64,000 nt of DNA from Peromyscus leucopus (Eukaryota; Chordata; Mammalia; Rodentia; Cricetidae): NCBI RefSeq assembly GCF_004664715.2, contig NC_051063.1:143681319-143745318 (forward strand), in the 5' to 3' direction. Position numbers and translations under genes: made by a program. Positions 10,363 through 22,885 of this stretch are shown piece by piece (position 1 is the first letter of the stretch; each line of letters begins with the position of its first letter). The notes beneath the pieces were generated by a model. It made no database searches. It was not told where the DNA came from and saw only the letters and a program-made list of their open reading frames with translations.

Positions 10363-11010
10363 GTGTCTTTGGTTGTCTGAAGTTCCTTGTCTAGGAGTGG
10401 AGCAACCATGACATTTCCCCTTCCACGTTAGCACACGTTCATTGTTATTGCCTTTGTTCAGGTCCTTTTAAGCAGCCATACTGTTGAAGTATCATGAGTA
10501 GCGAAGCTCCCTGTCATTTCTAGAAGACACAATCTCACATCAGGTTCCCGGTTTCTCTGACAGTTACCACCTTTCTGCCCCCTCTTCCATGATGTTTGTG
10601 AGTGTTGTTTGCAGGAGCTATGTTGCAGATGTACGTGCTGGGGCTGTATACCACACAATCACTTATTCTCTACAGCTGGACCAGCTATGGTTTTCTGTAA
10701 TTGTCTCCATCTCGCACAAAGAGAAGCTCCTTTGATGAGTGGTGAGAGGTACACTTATCTGTGGGTATAAGGATAAGTATTTAAGATGTAGTTAGAATGA
10801 TGGTGGCTTCGTGGAGTGGCAATAGTAGGTTCTCCTTTAAGATCCACCACCTCACTGGCCCTGAAGAGTTGGCTAGGTTTCCAGTACCAGACATGATTTC
10901 TCTCCTGGTGAGAAAGAAAATCTTTTCAAATTACTATGAACTGCTTTGGGGGTTTCTGAACAGGGCAGGCAATCCAATTACAGTAAGGGAAACATTTGCT
11001 AGAGATTTTG
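10363..11010 (-). mobile_element. Rodent L1-associated repeat, diverged
   Basis: It shares ordered blocks with 50640-51240, including TTTGATGAG(T/G)GGTGAGAG and the following TGTGGGTA. This shows both are copies of one dispersed family, in the same orientation. It resembles non-coding L1 3' sequence of the Lx type; strand is inferred from that resemblance. Confidence 0.5.
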
Positions 11011-11054
11011 TAGAGTAGATTAAAGACTTTGATAAGGGCTAAACTAGATGATAA

Positions 11055-11200
11055 TAATGATAATATCCATTGAGCAATATGGTGTGCTTCATCTAATTTA
11101 ATCTTCACAGCACTCCACTTAAGAGATAAAGAAACCAGACCCCTGAGCACCAGAGACTTGCCTGGGGCTACCCACAAAGAATATTGTCAGAATGGAAACC
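11055..11200 (+). mobile_element. MIR SINE (ancient mammalian)
   Basis: It has the MIR-like series CATCTAATTTAATCTTCACA, then an A/G-rich AAGAAACCAGA, then ACTTGCCTGGGGCTACCCA. This corresponds to the central conserved core and 3' part of MIR. Confidence 0.65.
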
Positions 11201-12383
11201 ATTTATGTCTCAAATCCAACGCCTTGCTATTCAGTGGCTGTCTTCGGTGATGAGTGCCTCAAGAAATACCTAAGAAGTAAGGCTGATTGAAGATGAAGGA
11301 GTTACATGGAAAGAGAAAATACCAAAGTATATCTTGGAAAGCTTGAGAAAAGATTACCTAAGCTGGGAAAGAGATTTATGATGGGCTTCAATCTAAGGTT
11401 AAAACAGAAGAGAAACAAACTATTTTATACTAAAGAATCAATTTTCTTGTATGATAAAAATATTAGTGGTCAGTAGAGATATTAACATTTAATAAAGAAT
11501 GATAAAACATTGACTTTTAATCTATCATCTCCAGAATATGGACTAAGCCACTTGTACTTATTAAACACTATTTAATACTCTAGGATATTCACCAAGCCAA
11601 CACAAGGCTCACATTGGAGATACTATTTGCTGTAGTGTGAAGGAGGATACATTGTGCTAAACTGATTATGTCATAAAGAATGAATGCAATAGACTTCATA
11701 GGAGTTTACAAGGTACGTGTTTAGCTATTTAAGAAAATAGCCCCAGGTCCATATTCCTGAAAACTTTTCTTCATCCCCTCACTATATTCATCTTACAGAA
11801 TCGCCAGTAAGCACAGTGAAACAGTTGGAATTCTCAGTATTACTGAATTAGGAAGGTGAGCATTTTATTTAGAAAAGGTCTGCTTTATACAGTGTCTTGG
11901 GTCAGTGCTGGGATAGTGGGTAGTATTGATCTCTTCAGTGTGGAACACACCCTAGTTGAAGGTTAGCCAGACAAGCTCACAATAGTATTTCTTCAGGCAA
12001 GCCGACTTCCTCTTTCATGAGGAAACTGTTTAATTCATAAAGCTTTGATGCTTAAACTGCTTCTGACCTTTGGTGAGCACTTCAAAGGGGAAAATTAGCT
12101 GCCTGGGAAAATAAGCTGACTAAATCCATCAATTTGGGACACATGTGTTAGAGTCTGTTGAACTCATATTGACTGTTTTCACTGTGCGGCTTTTGGGAAC
12201 CAATTGCCTTAGAGTCCTCTAATTGGAGGAAGGTGCTAATACTAAGTTCGGGGAGTGACTGATTATCTATATCTATACCTCATTAAAGTATCATTCCTAT
12301 TAGACTTCGAGCTCAGAAGGAGATGTGAGAAGTTATGACTGAGATTCTCTCTGTATTTGGCCCTTATCTGTGTCTCTTCTTCC
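11201..12383. other. Intergenic DNA, nothing recognised
   Basis: Unique-looking AT-rich sequence without recognisable gene, repeat or RNA. Confidence 0.4.
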
Positions 12384-13330
12384 TTTTCATTTTTTTGCTT
12401 TATTGAAAAGAGATTCTTTTCTTATACAATACATCCTGGTTAGAGTTTCCCCTCCTTCAACTCCTTCTGGTTCCTCCCTACCTCCCTTCTCCCCTAGATC
12501 TACTCCCTTTCTGTCTCTCATTAGAAAAGAACAGACTTCTAAGAGGTAACAAACATGAGAAAATAAAATACAGTAAGATGAAGCCAAAACTATCATATCA
12601 AAGTTGGAAAAGGCAACCCAGTAAGAGAAAAAGAGTTCCAAGAGCAGGCCAAGGAGACAGAGACGCACTTTTTCTGACATTTAGGATCTCATAAAAATAC
12701 TAAGTTAATAGCTACAATACTAAGTTAATAGTTACCTGGTGCAGATCCATGTAAGCCCTGTGTTTGCTGCTCCAGTCTCTGTGAGTTCATATGCACCTTG
12801 CTTAGCTGATTCGGTGAGCCTTGGCCTCATGGTATACTCCATCCCCTCTGACTCTTACAATCCTTCTGCCTCCTCTTTCATGCATTCCCTGAGCTCTGAG
12901 GGGAGAGATTTAATGGAGACATTCCATTTAAACTCTCTCCATGTAATGTCTGGCTCTGTATTGTCTCTGTATTTGTTCCCATCTGTTCCTGGATGAAGCT
13001 TCTCTGATGATGACTGGATAAGGCATTGATCTATGAGTATAGCAGAATATCATTAGAAGTCAATTTATTGATAATTTTTTTAGACCTGTAGTATTTGGTT
13101 TTACCCTAGGTCTCTAGGCTATCTAATCTCTGGTTCTTGGTGTTGAGCCTGGGTTCCATCTCGTGGAGTAGTCTCAAGCCAAATCTGATACTAGATGGCT
13201 ACTCCCACAAGTTGCCACCATGGCCCTACCATATTTTGCATGCAGGACAGATTGTAGGTCAAAGGTATTATGGCTGGGTTAGTTTCTACCTTTCTCTTTC
13301 GGTAGCCTGCAAAGTACTAACACACACAAA
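12384..13330 (-). mobile_element. Rodent L1 (Lx-like) 3' region
   Basis: It begins with a T-rich stretch (the complement of a poly(A) tail), then a pyrimidine-rich segment and the common rodent block TCTGAGGGGAGAGATTTAAT and AAGCTTCTCTGATGATGACT. Related but shorter pieces are at 14955-15640, 32165-32345 and 46600-46825. Assignment to Lx is from memory. Confidence 0.55.
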
Positions 13331-13369
13331 ACAGCATCAATGATCTTTTATCATTTACTAACTTGATTT

Positions 13370-14950
13370 TTGAGCAGATTTAGGACCATAGTAAAATGTG
13401 AGCAGAATGTATAGTGAGATCCAGTATGCCACATGCCCAACACTTTCATAACCTCTCTTAGTATTGACATCTCGCACCACTATGGCACATTTATTACAAT
13501 TGAACTACTGCTGACATATTACTAATGACCATGCCTGAAGGATTTAGCAGGCTTTGTACTTAGTGGTGCACTTCCTATGGGTTTGGACAAATCTACAATG
13601 AATATAACCACATCAGTACATGAATCAACATTTTATTGTCTCAGACATGTTCTGTACCCTAACACTGCTCCTGCCAGGAGACATTGATCATTTCTCAAGC
13701 TGGAACTTCACAGTTTGTGCATTTATTAAAATAGATTTTTTTGTTTTTTGTTTTTTTAAACTTAACAAGGCATTTGGGATTCCAACCATCTCTGGTCTTG
13801 GTTTGATAACTCATTTCTTTTTACTGTTGAATAGTTTAAGTGTGCCACTGTAAGATGTCCCATCATTTGCCTCCTGAAGAGCACCTTGGCTGCAATCAAC
13901 CCATGATAATTATGAATAAAGCTGTTACGAACATCCGTCCAGGCATGGCTCTTTGTGTGAACATACGTTTTCCTTTCATTTGAGCTTATATCAAGAAGCA
14001 TGACTCCTAGATTTTAAGGTAAGATTATGGTTAATTATGTAGGGAACTGCCAAAATATCGTCAATTGTGACCATACAATTTTTCATTTCTGCCAAAAAAA
14101 AAAAAATGAAAGAGGATGCATATTGGTTCCCATTCTCTCCAGCATTCAGAAAGGATGTGGTTTGGATATAGACCCTTCTCACAGGTGAGAAGTGAAGTGG
14201 TATCTCTTTTTAATTTTTATTTATAATTCTTTAATGGTCTATGCTGTGGAACATATTTTCAGACTCTCACTCATCACCTATGTATCTTTGTTGGTGCAAA
14301 AACCGAGCATATCTCTTCCATGTTTTAATTTGATTTCTTTTTTCTTTTTGGATTATTAGAGAAATTTAAGAGACTTTTGTGCATTTCAAGCAATCATCCC
14401 TTATCAGATAGCTTTACAAAATAGTTGTGTCCAGTCTACGATTTATCTTATTATTTTTAAATTCCCAAATCGACAATTGTTTCTTCTTGTATCTTTGCTA
14501 TTACTTCTATAAGAATCACCACCATGCCCAGCTCAAGTATAGTTTCCTTTCTAACACTTCTATAGCTTTGTAGTTTAGCTGACATTTGTGCTCTGTTTTG
14601 AGGTAATTCTTGTGAGAGGTATAAGGTCTGGGTCTGAATTCTTTTTATTATCATACTCTTTGAATGCATAAGTGTCCAGTTCTAGCACTGGTCATTGAAA
14701 AGACTCCCTCTGTCACATTGTCTCTGCTCCTCCTCAAAGGCCATTTATCTGTACTTGGGACTACGTCTGGACTCGATTATTCCATCCACCTGTTTTTTAC
14801 CCCAGTAGGACATTCTGTTGATTACTGGAGTTTCACAATACGTTATGGAGGCAGGGAGTGTCAGTCATTCAGTACTGATTTTGCATTCCTACTGACTCAG
14901 TTATTCTGGGTACTTGCTCTCTCCGGATGAACTCTGGAATGAGCAAAATC
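13370..14950 (-). mobile_element. Ancient L1 (3' UTR and ORF2 C-terminal part)
   Basis: The antisense order is typical of old mammalian L1: a 3' UTR-like start, GAAGTGGTATCTC near 14193, then CATTGAAAAGACTCCCTC near 14692 and GGAGGCAGGGAGTGTCAGTC near 14847. Many stops and indels make it non-functional. It probably continues at 16300-17260 after younger insertions. Confidence 0.75.
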
Positions 14951-14954
14951 AAGA

Positions 14955-15640
14955 AAGAAATTTTTTAGTTTTTTAAAATTTTTTATTGAATTTTTAATTT
15001 TTATTGAATTATTTAGTTTGGAACAATTTAATACAGTATATAATATATTTTAATCATGGGACTTCCCGTTATCTTTTCTTGTCTCCTCAATGAATCCCTT
15101 CTTCTTCTTAACTATTCCCCCCTTAAACATTCATGTATTTTATGAATTTCATCATGATTGCTTATGTGAGTGTGGGATTGAGTATTTACCACAACACGGA
15201 CAATTTCCAGTGGCTAGAACACTAAAAAGAAAATTTTCCCTCTTCCCCAGAAACTATGAACTGAAAATATCATCTAAGGGATGGCTTGAATTTTGTGATC
15301 TTCTCTCATATTCAGGAAGGAATGTTGGGGTCTCCAACACAGTGTGGGGATTGTGCAGGTAATTATAGCTTATATGGTTTAAATGTATGATGACCTTGCC
15401 ATACCCTGAAGACAGCATTTCCCAACACTAAATCCCTGACTACTGTTCTTAAACTCCTTTCACCCCCTCTTCTGAGATCTTTTCTGAGCCTTAGAGGCAA
15501 TGATAGAGATGTTCTATTTAGGGCTGAGCACTCAACAGGCACTTATTCTGAACATTCTGAACAACAATGAACTTAGAAATTTGCAGAGATTTTGATGGGA
15601 GCGGTGTTGAATATATAGATCTAACTGGGCAGAACTGATA
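14955..15640 (-). mobile_element. Rodent L1 (Lx-like) 3' region, second copy
   Basis: A T-rich left edge is followed by TTCCCAGTGG-like and TTAGGGCTGAGCACTCAACA blocks common to rodent Lx 3' sequence. It sits between two parts of an older minus-strand L1, so it is a younger insertion. Confidence 0.5.
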
Positions 15641-15942
15641 TCTTTGACAAAAATGACTCTAAATATTCATGAACACAGACTCTCTCACCATAAAAATGCT
15701 CTTGACTTGCATCTTAGTAATGAAAATGCAAGTTGAAATTGAGTTTAATATGTCTACTCTATAAACCCAAGAACCTCACATCGTAGGAACAGTGTGGAGT
15801 ATATAATGTAGCTGACGGAAGCTGCAGCTTCCTGTCATGGTCCAGCACTGTCCCAGAGTATCATGACATATATTATTAGCTCAGTGACAAAATCATATTC
15901 AGTGTTGGAAGCAAGGTTTCAGTGGAATGCATATCTTTTCCA

Positions 15943-15978
15943 CGTGCGTGTGCGTGTGCGTGTGCGTGTGTGTGTGTT
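15943..15978 (+). repeat. (GTGTGC)n/(GT)n microsatellite
   Basis: Six-base GTGTGC units grade into GT dinucleotides. The C-containing units form a short run of regularly spaced CpG. Confidence 0.9.
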
Positions 15979-16099
15979 GATCATAAAACTACATTTTTAG
16001 TCAAGGAATATACTTATTCTTTGATAACTTTCATCAAAGTTTGGAACTTTCTCTCAGAAAAATTGATTGTACATGTATGGGAGCTGAAAAAAAAATGTC

Positions 16100-16290
16100 C
16101 CAGTGTTTAAGAACACTTGCTGCTCTTTTAAAGAACCCAAGTTTAATTCTTTGAATCCACACAGTGTCTACCAGTAGATTGTAATGCCATTTTCAGAGGA
16201 TCTGACATTCTCTGCTGGCCTCCACAGACACCAGGCACACATTTGGGGATCATACATATATGTAGACAAAAACACTAAAACAAATACATT
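16100..16290 (+). mobile_element. B2 SINE, diverged
   Basis: It has the B2 head remnant TTAAGAACACTTGCTGCTCT and the body CTGGCCTCCACAGACACCAG, then an A-rich end with ACAAATACATTTT. Diverged and probably inactive. Confidence 0.75.
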
Positions 16291-16299
16291 TTAAAAACT

Positions 16300-16458
16300 G
16301 TTGTACATATCTTGATAGATTTATAGCTATTTTATTTTATGGTACAAACCAAAATGATACTGTTTTAAATTCTAGTTTCATCTCTTCACTGTTGATACAC
16401 AGGAAAAAAAATTTGGATATGAATTTTGCATTCTGCAATGTTGCTAATGCTTATAAAT

Positions 16459-16506
<48 letters not shown>

Positions 16507-17260
16507 TGTGTTCAGATTTTCTATATTCATGATCACATCAGCTATGGACAAAGACACTTTTATTCCTTCCTTCTCATTGCTTTTGTGTATCTATTGACCA
16601 GATTCTTGACCTTTTTAAATTCTCTGGTCTGTTGATAATTAGTTACATAATTGACTTCTAAATGTTTAATTAGCCTACATACTTGGGATAAATAATTATA
16701 ATGAACAGCTGTAAATAATTATGCATTATTAGATTAAACATGCTTATATTTTGTTGAACCTTTATGTTCATAATCACAAAATATGAAAACTTACAATATT
16801 CTTTGTTCACATATTCTTTGGGTGCTTTCTGTCTAGAAGTTTATATTTTAATTGAATTATTTAATAAATATAGCTCTATTAATTTTATCTATATTTCTCA
16901 TGAAAATCTTTGTAGATTTTTTTCCAGTAATTTGGTTCATATTATCTTATAAATTTTTAACCTAAGTTCACTCATAATATTTCTTGATTGTGTTTTAATA
17001 TCTATAAAATCTTTATTGGCATATCCTTTCACTTTTGGTATCAATAATTTGTCTATCTGTCTATCATTACCATCCAGCTTGAAGCTTATTGACTTTATTA
17101 ATCTTTCCAAAGAGGAAGCTTGTAACTTAGTGGATTTTCTGTTTTTTTCAAAAAATGTCATTGGTTTCTGCATTTTTTTCTGTTTCCTTCTGATTAATTT
17201 AGATTTAGTTTGGGGTATTATTTGGGTTTTTAAAAATGTAACTGGCACAGAAGAAATATG
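16300..17260 (-). mobile_element. Ancient L1 ORF2 relic (continuation of 13370-14950)
   Basis: On the minus strand, the 16937-17248 frame (103 codons) carries LQASSLERLIKSISFK-like residues typical of L1 ORF2 upstream of the reverse transcriptase core. The antisense order between 16300 and 16700 also follows L1 ORF2. A GT microsatellite interrupts it at 16463. Multiple frame breaks make it a pseudogene. Confidence 0.7.
16463..16505 (+). repeat. (GT)n microsatellite
   Basis: About 20 GT units inside an ancient L1 relic. Confidence 0.97.
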
Positions 17261-17289
17261 AATGTTTGCCTATTTACTCTTAGGTTATC

Positions 17290-18986
17290 AAGTGATATTT
17301 CAATACATGCAAATAATATACATTTAAATCATGTTAAATACATTTATCTTCTCACACATTTATCAGTTCTTTGTGTTAAAAGCTCAAAGAGTTTTTATCA
17401 AGAATCTTAAATCATACAGTACAGTGTTGTTCTCTGTAGTCACTTTGTGGTGACTGATAAAATGCCACAGTTGTTCTTTTCTCACAACTTACGATATATT
17501 GATCAACTTTTCCTTGGGCCTCAAACTCCCATCTCTCCCCTAACTCTCTGATAATCACTGTTTCTATTTTGACAGCTAGAATCATTCATTTATTATTTTC
17601 AGACTGCACATACAAGTAAAATCATGTGTTTCTTCGTTTATTGTGCCTGCTTATTTCCCTTAACGCAATATCCATGTTGCTTCAGAGGACAAGGTTTTGT
17701 TCTCTTCTAACTAAATAGGAAGCCACATGATCTGAACCACCCACTTCTTGGCACACTTTTCATTGTTTCTGTTTCTTGAATACTTAGACTAACGCTGCAT
17801 GCGCATGTGAGCCAGCATGTGTCGTATTGCCATAGTCAGGTTTCTGTTTTTGATACTTGCCTAACAGTGAGCTTGCTGGACCATATGGCAATTGTGTTTT
17901 AGTCTTTTGAAGTCTATTCTACCCTGTTCTGCCTAATGGCTCTAATAATTTATAATAAGAAAAAAGTTGGACAAGTATTAAGTTTTTTCTATATATTATT
18001 GCTAGCAATTGATTTCTTTGTGGTTTTGATAATGGCTGCTTTTTAAGGGGCTGGAAGGTCAGCTTATTAGGGTTTTGATATGCATGTATTTGATTGTTAG
18101 TGAACACTGTCTCCTTTGGAGACATACGATTATTTAATTGTAATTCCATTTTTTATACACAGAGAGAGTTTTTGGAGTTTCTTACATTAAAGAATTCCTG
18201 TCAGGTATGTGGTTTGCATGTCTCTTCTTTCATTCAGTGAGTTGTATCTGCATGCCATTTGCAGTTTCATTACTGTGGTTTCCTTGTCTAGTTACCTTAG
18301 CTGAAACTTAAGGTATTGATCTTCAACATTTCCTTGTTCTTATAAAAAGCACCGAATGTTATTTCTCCATAAATACTGAATTCATTGCCTCAGACAATTT
18401 TTGATTAGTTGCATTTTATTTATATTGATTCAAAATATATTACAGTATTCTCCAGATTTATTAATATATAACTTAAAACTATTGCATGCACTCATGTTGT
18501 GAACAATAACATTTTGGTGCATGTATATTGTGAAATGATTCCCTATGTAAAGCTAATTGCATGTCCAACACTACCCATAGTTTTCTTTTGTATGTGAGTG
18601 TAGCTGGATACCCAAGATCTTGTTTCTTCTCAAATTTCAAGGTACACACTACTTTGTCCTTAACTACAGTCAAGACTCTGTAAGTGAATTTGCTATTACT
18701 CATTTTATGACTAGAAGTTTACCGTTTGACTTTATCCCCATTTCTTCCATAGTACAGACATCTCTGCTAACTCTAGACAATCATTGGTTAACTCTATTTC
18801 CTTGAGTGTGATTTTGTAAGGAATACTTAGAAAATATGCTTTGCCAGGCAGTGGTGGTGAACACCTTTAATCTCAGCACTCAGGAGGCAGAGACAGGCAG
18901 ATTTCTGTGAGTCCGAGGCCAGCCTGGTCTCCAGAGCGAGATCCAGGACAGGCATCAAAATTACACAGAGAAACCTTGCCAAAGAA

Positions 18987-19050
<64 letters not shown>

Positions 19051-19061
19051 GAAGAAAGAAA

Positions 19062-19121
<60 letters not shown>

Positions 19122-20050
19122 AAATGTGCTTCTTATGATCTGAGACTTATTCTCTTGTCCTGTGTTAAATAGACATATGTTCTTTTCCCTCTTCCTCTTC
19201 AATTATGGCTGCTACTTAATTCTGTTATGTGGTGAGAGCAGAAACTGTCTGATTTTCAGTTTTTGAAACTGGTTAGGACTATTTTTATGGCTTATCTTGG
19301 CGACTATTCCAAGACAAATATGTAGTTAGTGGTTATTATGTAAAATAACCTATAGGTGCTGATTATACAAGCTGATTTCAATGATATCTTTAATAAATTT
19401 TGGTCTCTAAGGGCTGCTTAATTTATTTAAAGGAGTTTAAAAGTCCCCATGTTTAATAATGGATTTATTCATCTTTCCTTGTAGCTCAATTGCTTTTTGC
19501 TTTAGGTTTTTAATGTTCTACTATTTTTAGTTGTATACACTCCGAGGACTATTGTCTTCTTGTCATACCAACCCCTTTATCACTATCACCCAATTTCCCT
19601 CCTCTTAAATTTATTTTTTTAACTTAATATAAATACCCTGGCTTCCTTTTAAAAAAAAAATAGACTTAGCTACTGCATCTTCCACCATCCTTTAACTTTA
19701 ACCTGTTTTTATTATGGATCTTGTAGGTCACATATAATTAAATGTTGGTTCTATCCATTCTGAAAATATGTAATTTTTAATTGGCTTATTTGGACCATGG
19801 GCATTAACTTTTTAACTTAGACTTCAGGTTCACTTAACTGGACACTGATTCTGAAAGTTTTCTGTTGGTAGAGTTATTTCTCTGTCTTAAGTGTCAATTG
19901 CACATACGAACCAAATCTCTGAAGCATGTCATACCATTCTCCTCCCTCAAGTCTTGAATGTTTTCTATGGCTATTATCATATTCAACTGTACTTGAGAGA
20001 GTGTCATAAAATGTATTTCACACTGTGGTTCAAAGCATCATGCACCTCTT
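17290..20050 (-). mobile_element. Second ancient L1 relic
   Basis: The antisense landmarks run in order: ATTTCCCTTAACGCAATATC near 17653, GCTGGACCATATGGCAATTG near 17875, GTTTTGATATGCATG near 18074, and CTTATTTGGACCATGGGCAT near 19784. Coding capacity is destroyed. A B1 with a long purine tail interrupts it at 18843-19125. Confidence 0.75.
18843..19125 (+). mobile_element. B1 SINE with long (AG)n(AAAG)n tail
   Basis: The B1 body is recognisable from GCCAGGCAGTGGTGGT through CAGCCTGGTCTCCAG to ACACAGAGAAACCTTG. Its A-rich tail has expanded to about 68 bp of AG and then about 67 bp of AAAG. Open frames across the tail on both strands are low-complexity artefacts. Confidence 0.92.
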
Positions 20051-20104
20051 TCGTCTCCACAGCTCTGAGAAGACTGCAGTGCGAGCATCCTCTTGAAAAG
20101 TCAT

Positions 20105-20215
20105 TCACAGGCTGTCGAGATGGTGCAGTGCATGATGGGAACTGCTGCCGAACTGATGACCCGAATTTGATCCCCGGGAGGCCAGAGGACAACTTGTAGG
20201 AATCAATTCTCTTTC
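20105..20215 (+). mobile_element. tRNA-derived SINE (ID/B4/B2-like head)
   Basis: It contains AGATGGTGCAGTGCATGATG, then AACTGATGACCCGAATTTGA and CCCCGGGAGG, the A- and B-box region of a tRNA-related SINE. A CA repeat follows. Confidence 0.7.
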
Positions 20216-20216
20216 C

Positions 20217-20253
<37 letters not shown>

Positions 20254-20290
20254 CACACACACACACACAGAACACACATGCACACACACG
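20216..20290 (+). repeat. (CA)n microsatellite
   Basis: An interrupted CA run at the 3' end of the preceding SINE. Confidence 0.95.
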
Positions 20291-21814
20291 GGGTGTTTTA
20301 AAAACTAGAAAAATAAGGAGAATATACATTTATATCTTCATGGGCATTTTTCCACTCACATGAAACAAAATGTGTCCCCACTTTTTGCAACTGCCAAATG
20401 TCATTGCATCCTTCAGATATATTCTTCCACACTCCTGCAGGCTGACTTTGCCAATTTTTGTGTGTGTGTGATATGTTCACAACTCTGTCAGAACTATTTG
20501 TTCATAATCTTCTGTTTACTTATTCTCTCATTTTTCTCCCTATGGCAAAACTCAGCTACATAAATGATATGATTTCGTTTTTATCTTCATTGATTGAACT
20601 AATGTCTGATCATAACCAAGTTCTCAGAGTTCATCTTCCTTTTTAAAATTAAACTCTATTATCAGTGCTTGTTTATTACTACAATAAAATTGATAGGCTA
20701 AAATGGTTTCTAGAAGAGGAAAGGAAAAAAAGTAAATACTAACTTTAAAGGGGCTTACACATCTCCCCTGTACAAGTGTAAAACAAGAAGAAAGTTCTGA
20801 ATCATTAGGAAGAAGCAATAAGCTGGGATTTTTGCTGATATCTTCATGAGAATGAGGATTATAGTTGGTGTAATGTGACATTTAGTATATGAAAGGTCTT
20901 TGCTACATGGCATCTATCAGAATGAAAAAAAAAAAACTAGAACCTAAGGTAAAACTTTGATTATTGGCAGATATGAGTTTCAAATTGGCCTTTTAGGCTA
21001 CAGATGTAACTTATTAAATTTTAATATGATAGCAAAACTCTAAAATGAATCAAACACGAGCACCCTCGGGCTATAATCTAGGTTGGTTATATATTTAGCT
21101 CATTGGTTTTCTCTAACCACAGAATCTTTATTACTCCAGTTGTGATTTGTGTGCACCAGTGTACAAGCACTTTCCCTTGCAGATGTGGTGTCCAATGCAA
21201 TCTGGGAAGATGAGTAAGACATGTGCTGGCCTTTCTGTCACAGAACATATGGAGTCACAGGACAGGAGAGTCAAGGTCATAGGACAAGTCATTAGCAGAG
21301 TAAGGATAAATAAGTCTTCTGTTTCTATTCCCTTTCTCTCCTTAATGCTATTTCTTCCAGAAGAAAAAGAAAAGCTTTTATAAAATAACAAGTAATTAAA
21401 AACTTTGGAGGTTTTTTTTGTCTTTAATTTCTATGACCAGAAAGATATTAATGCAGATAATATAGGCCTAAACAAAAGGTTTTAAAAGGCATTTTGGAAG
21501 AAAATTCAATTTAACGAAACTATCTGGGATGGCTAGATTTAAAGTAATAACAAATACAATAAAACCTGACCTTGAATTTACAAGGTGCCATTCTTCTACT
21601 GAGTGCAGAATTCCCTCATGAAAATAATCCCAAATAGTAGTGATGAGCCAGCGGGGACTTCAACTAGGGTACTCATATTCAGAGTAGGTCAAGACAACTA
21701 ATGATTATTAATACCAAGATGCTCTATGAATTGGCACAAGGCTCTTTTACTCCTATGCTCAGCAGTAGCCTTTATATCAATGCATTTAATTCCTTGGTGT
21801 TCAAAAATATCCTA
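20291..21814. other. Intergenic DNA, nothing recognised
   Basis: AT-rich sequence with low CpG. No gene or repeat family is recognised with confidence. Confidence 0.4.
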
Positions 21815-22695
21815 AGAGAGACAAACAGATCACCTTGGGAAGGAGTAAAAGAGGAGATCTCCATGAGTAAACTGGGGATGAAGCTGGGCAATAGAAGGGA
21901 GGAGATGGGGGATGAGAACATGAGGGAACTGGGATGGCCGAGCGGGGGGAGGGATGAAATGGGAGAGCAATGAAAGAGATATCTTGACAGAGGGAGACAT
22001 TATGGGGTAAGGGAGAAACCTGGGTGCAAAGGAAATTCCCAGGAATCCAAGAGGATAACTCTAGATTTGACTATTAGCAATAGTGGTGAGGGCACCTGAA
22101 CTGGCCTAACCTGGTAATCAGATTGGTGAATATACTAACTGTAATCATAGAGCCTTCATCCAGTAATTGATGGAAGCAGACACAGAGATCCACAACCAAG
22201 TACCAGGCTGAGCTCTGGGAGTCCAGTTGAAGAGAGGGAAGAGGGATTCTATGAGCAAGGGGGGGGTGGTCAAGATCATGATAGGGAAATCTACAGAGAC
22301 AACTGAACCAAGCTCATAGGAACTCACAAACTTTAGACCAACAGCTATGGAACCTCCAAGGGACAGGACTAGACTCTCTGTATTTGGGAGACAGTTGTGT
22401 AGCTGGGTCTGCTTGAGGGGCCCCTGGCAGTGGAATCAGGACCTATCCATGATGCATGAGCTGGTATTCTGGATCCCATTACCTGTGGGCTGACACCTTG
22501 CTCATCCTTGAGGTAGGATGGAGGGGCTTGGTCCTGCCTCAAGTGAATGTACCAGGCTTTGCTGTCCCCCCATGGGAGAACTTACCCTTTTGGAGGAGGG
22601 GATAAGGGGTGAGTTGGAGGTGGGGGGAGCAGGAGAAGGGATGAGAGACAGATCTGTGGTTGGTATGTAAAATGAATAAAATTGTTTTAAATAAA
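21815..22695 (+). mobile_element. 5'-truncated L1, 3' UTR only
   Basis: A G-rich rodent L1 3' UTR with GGGGGATGAGAACATGAGGG, CCAGTAATTGATGGAAGCAG and TGGTTGGTATGTAAAATGAA, ending in A-rich DNA with AATAAA near 22676. It matches 37900-38690 and 32745-33275 in block order. No coding sequence is retained. Confidence 0.9.
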
Positions 22696-22732
22696 AAATC
22701 ATATGCTAGGCAGATCATTCTATTAACAAATC

Positions 22733-22885
22733 TATAAGCTGCGTGTGGTGACACACATTATTAATGTTAGCACTTAAGAAACAAATGTAGGTGAGGCTCT
22801 GTGAATGTAAGAACAACTCAGTCTACATAGCAAATTCCAGAGCGGCAGGGCTACATTTTGAGACCCTATCTAAAATAATAAGTAT
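22733..22885 (+). mobile_element. B1 SINE, old
   Basis: A degraded B1: GCGTGTGGTGACACACATTA, then CAGTCTACATAGCAAATTCC and TTTTGAGACCCTATCT. Confidence 0.75.

Noticed and set aside
16426..16635. Frame with Cys-Val repeats
   Set aside because: Translated GT microsatellite within ancient L1.
18873..19202. Open frames on both strands across the AG/AAAG tract
   Set aside because: Serine/leucine/phenylalanine and arginine/glutamate/lysine runs are translated microsatellite, not protein.
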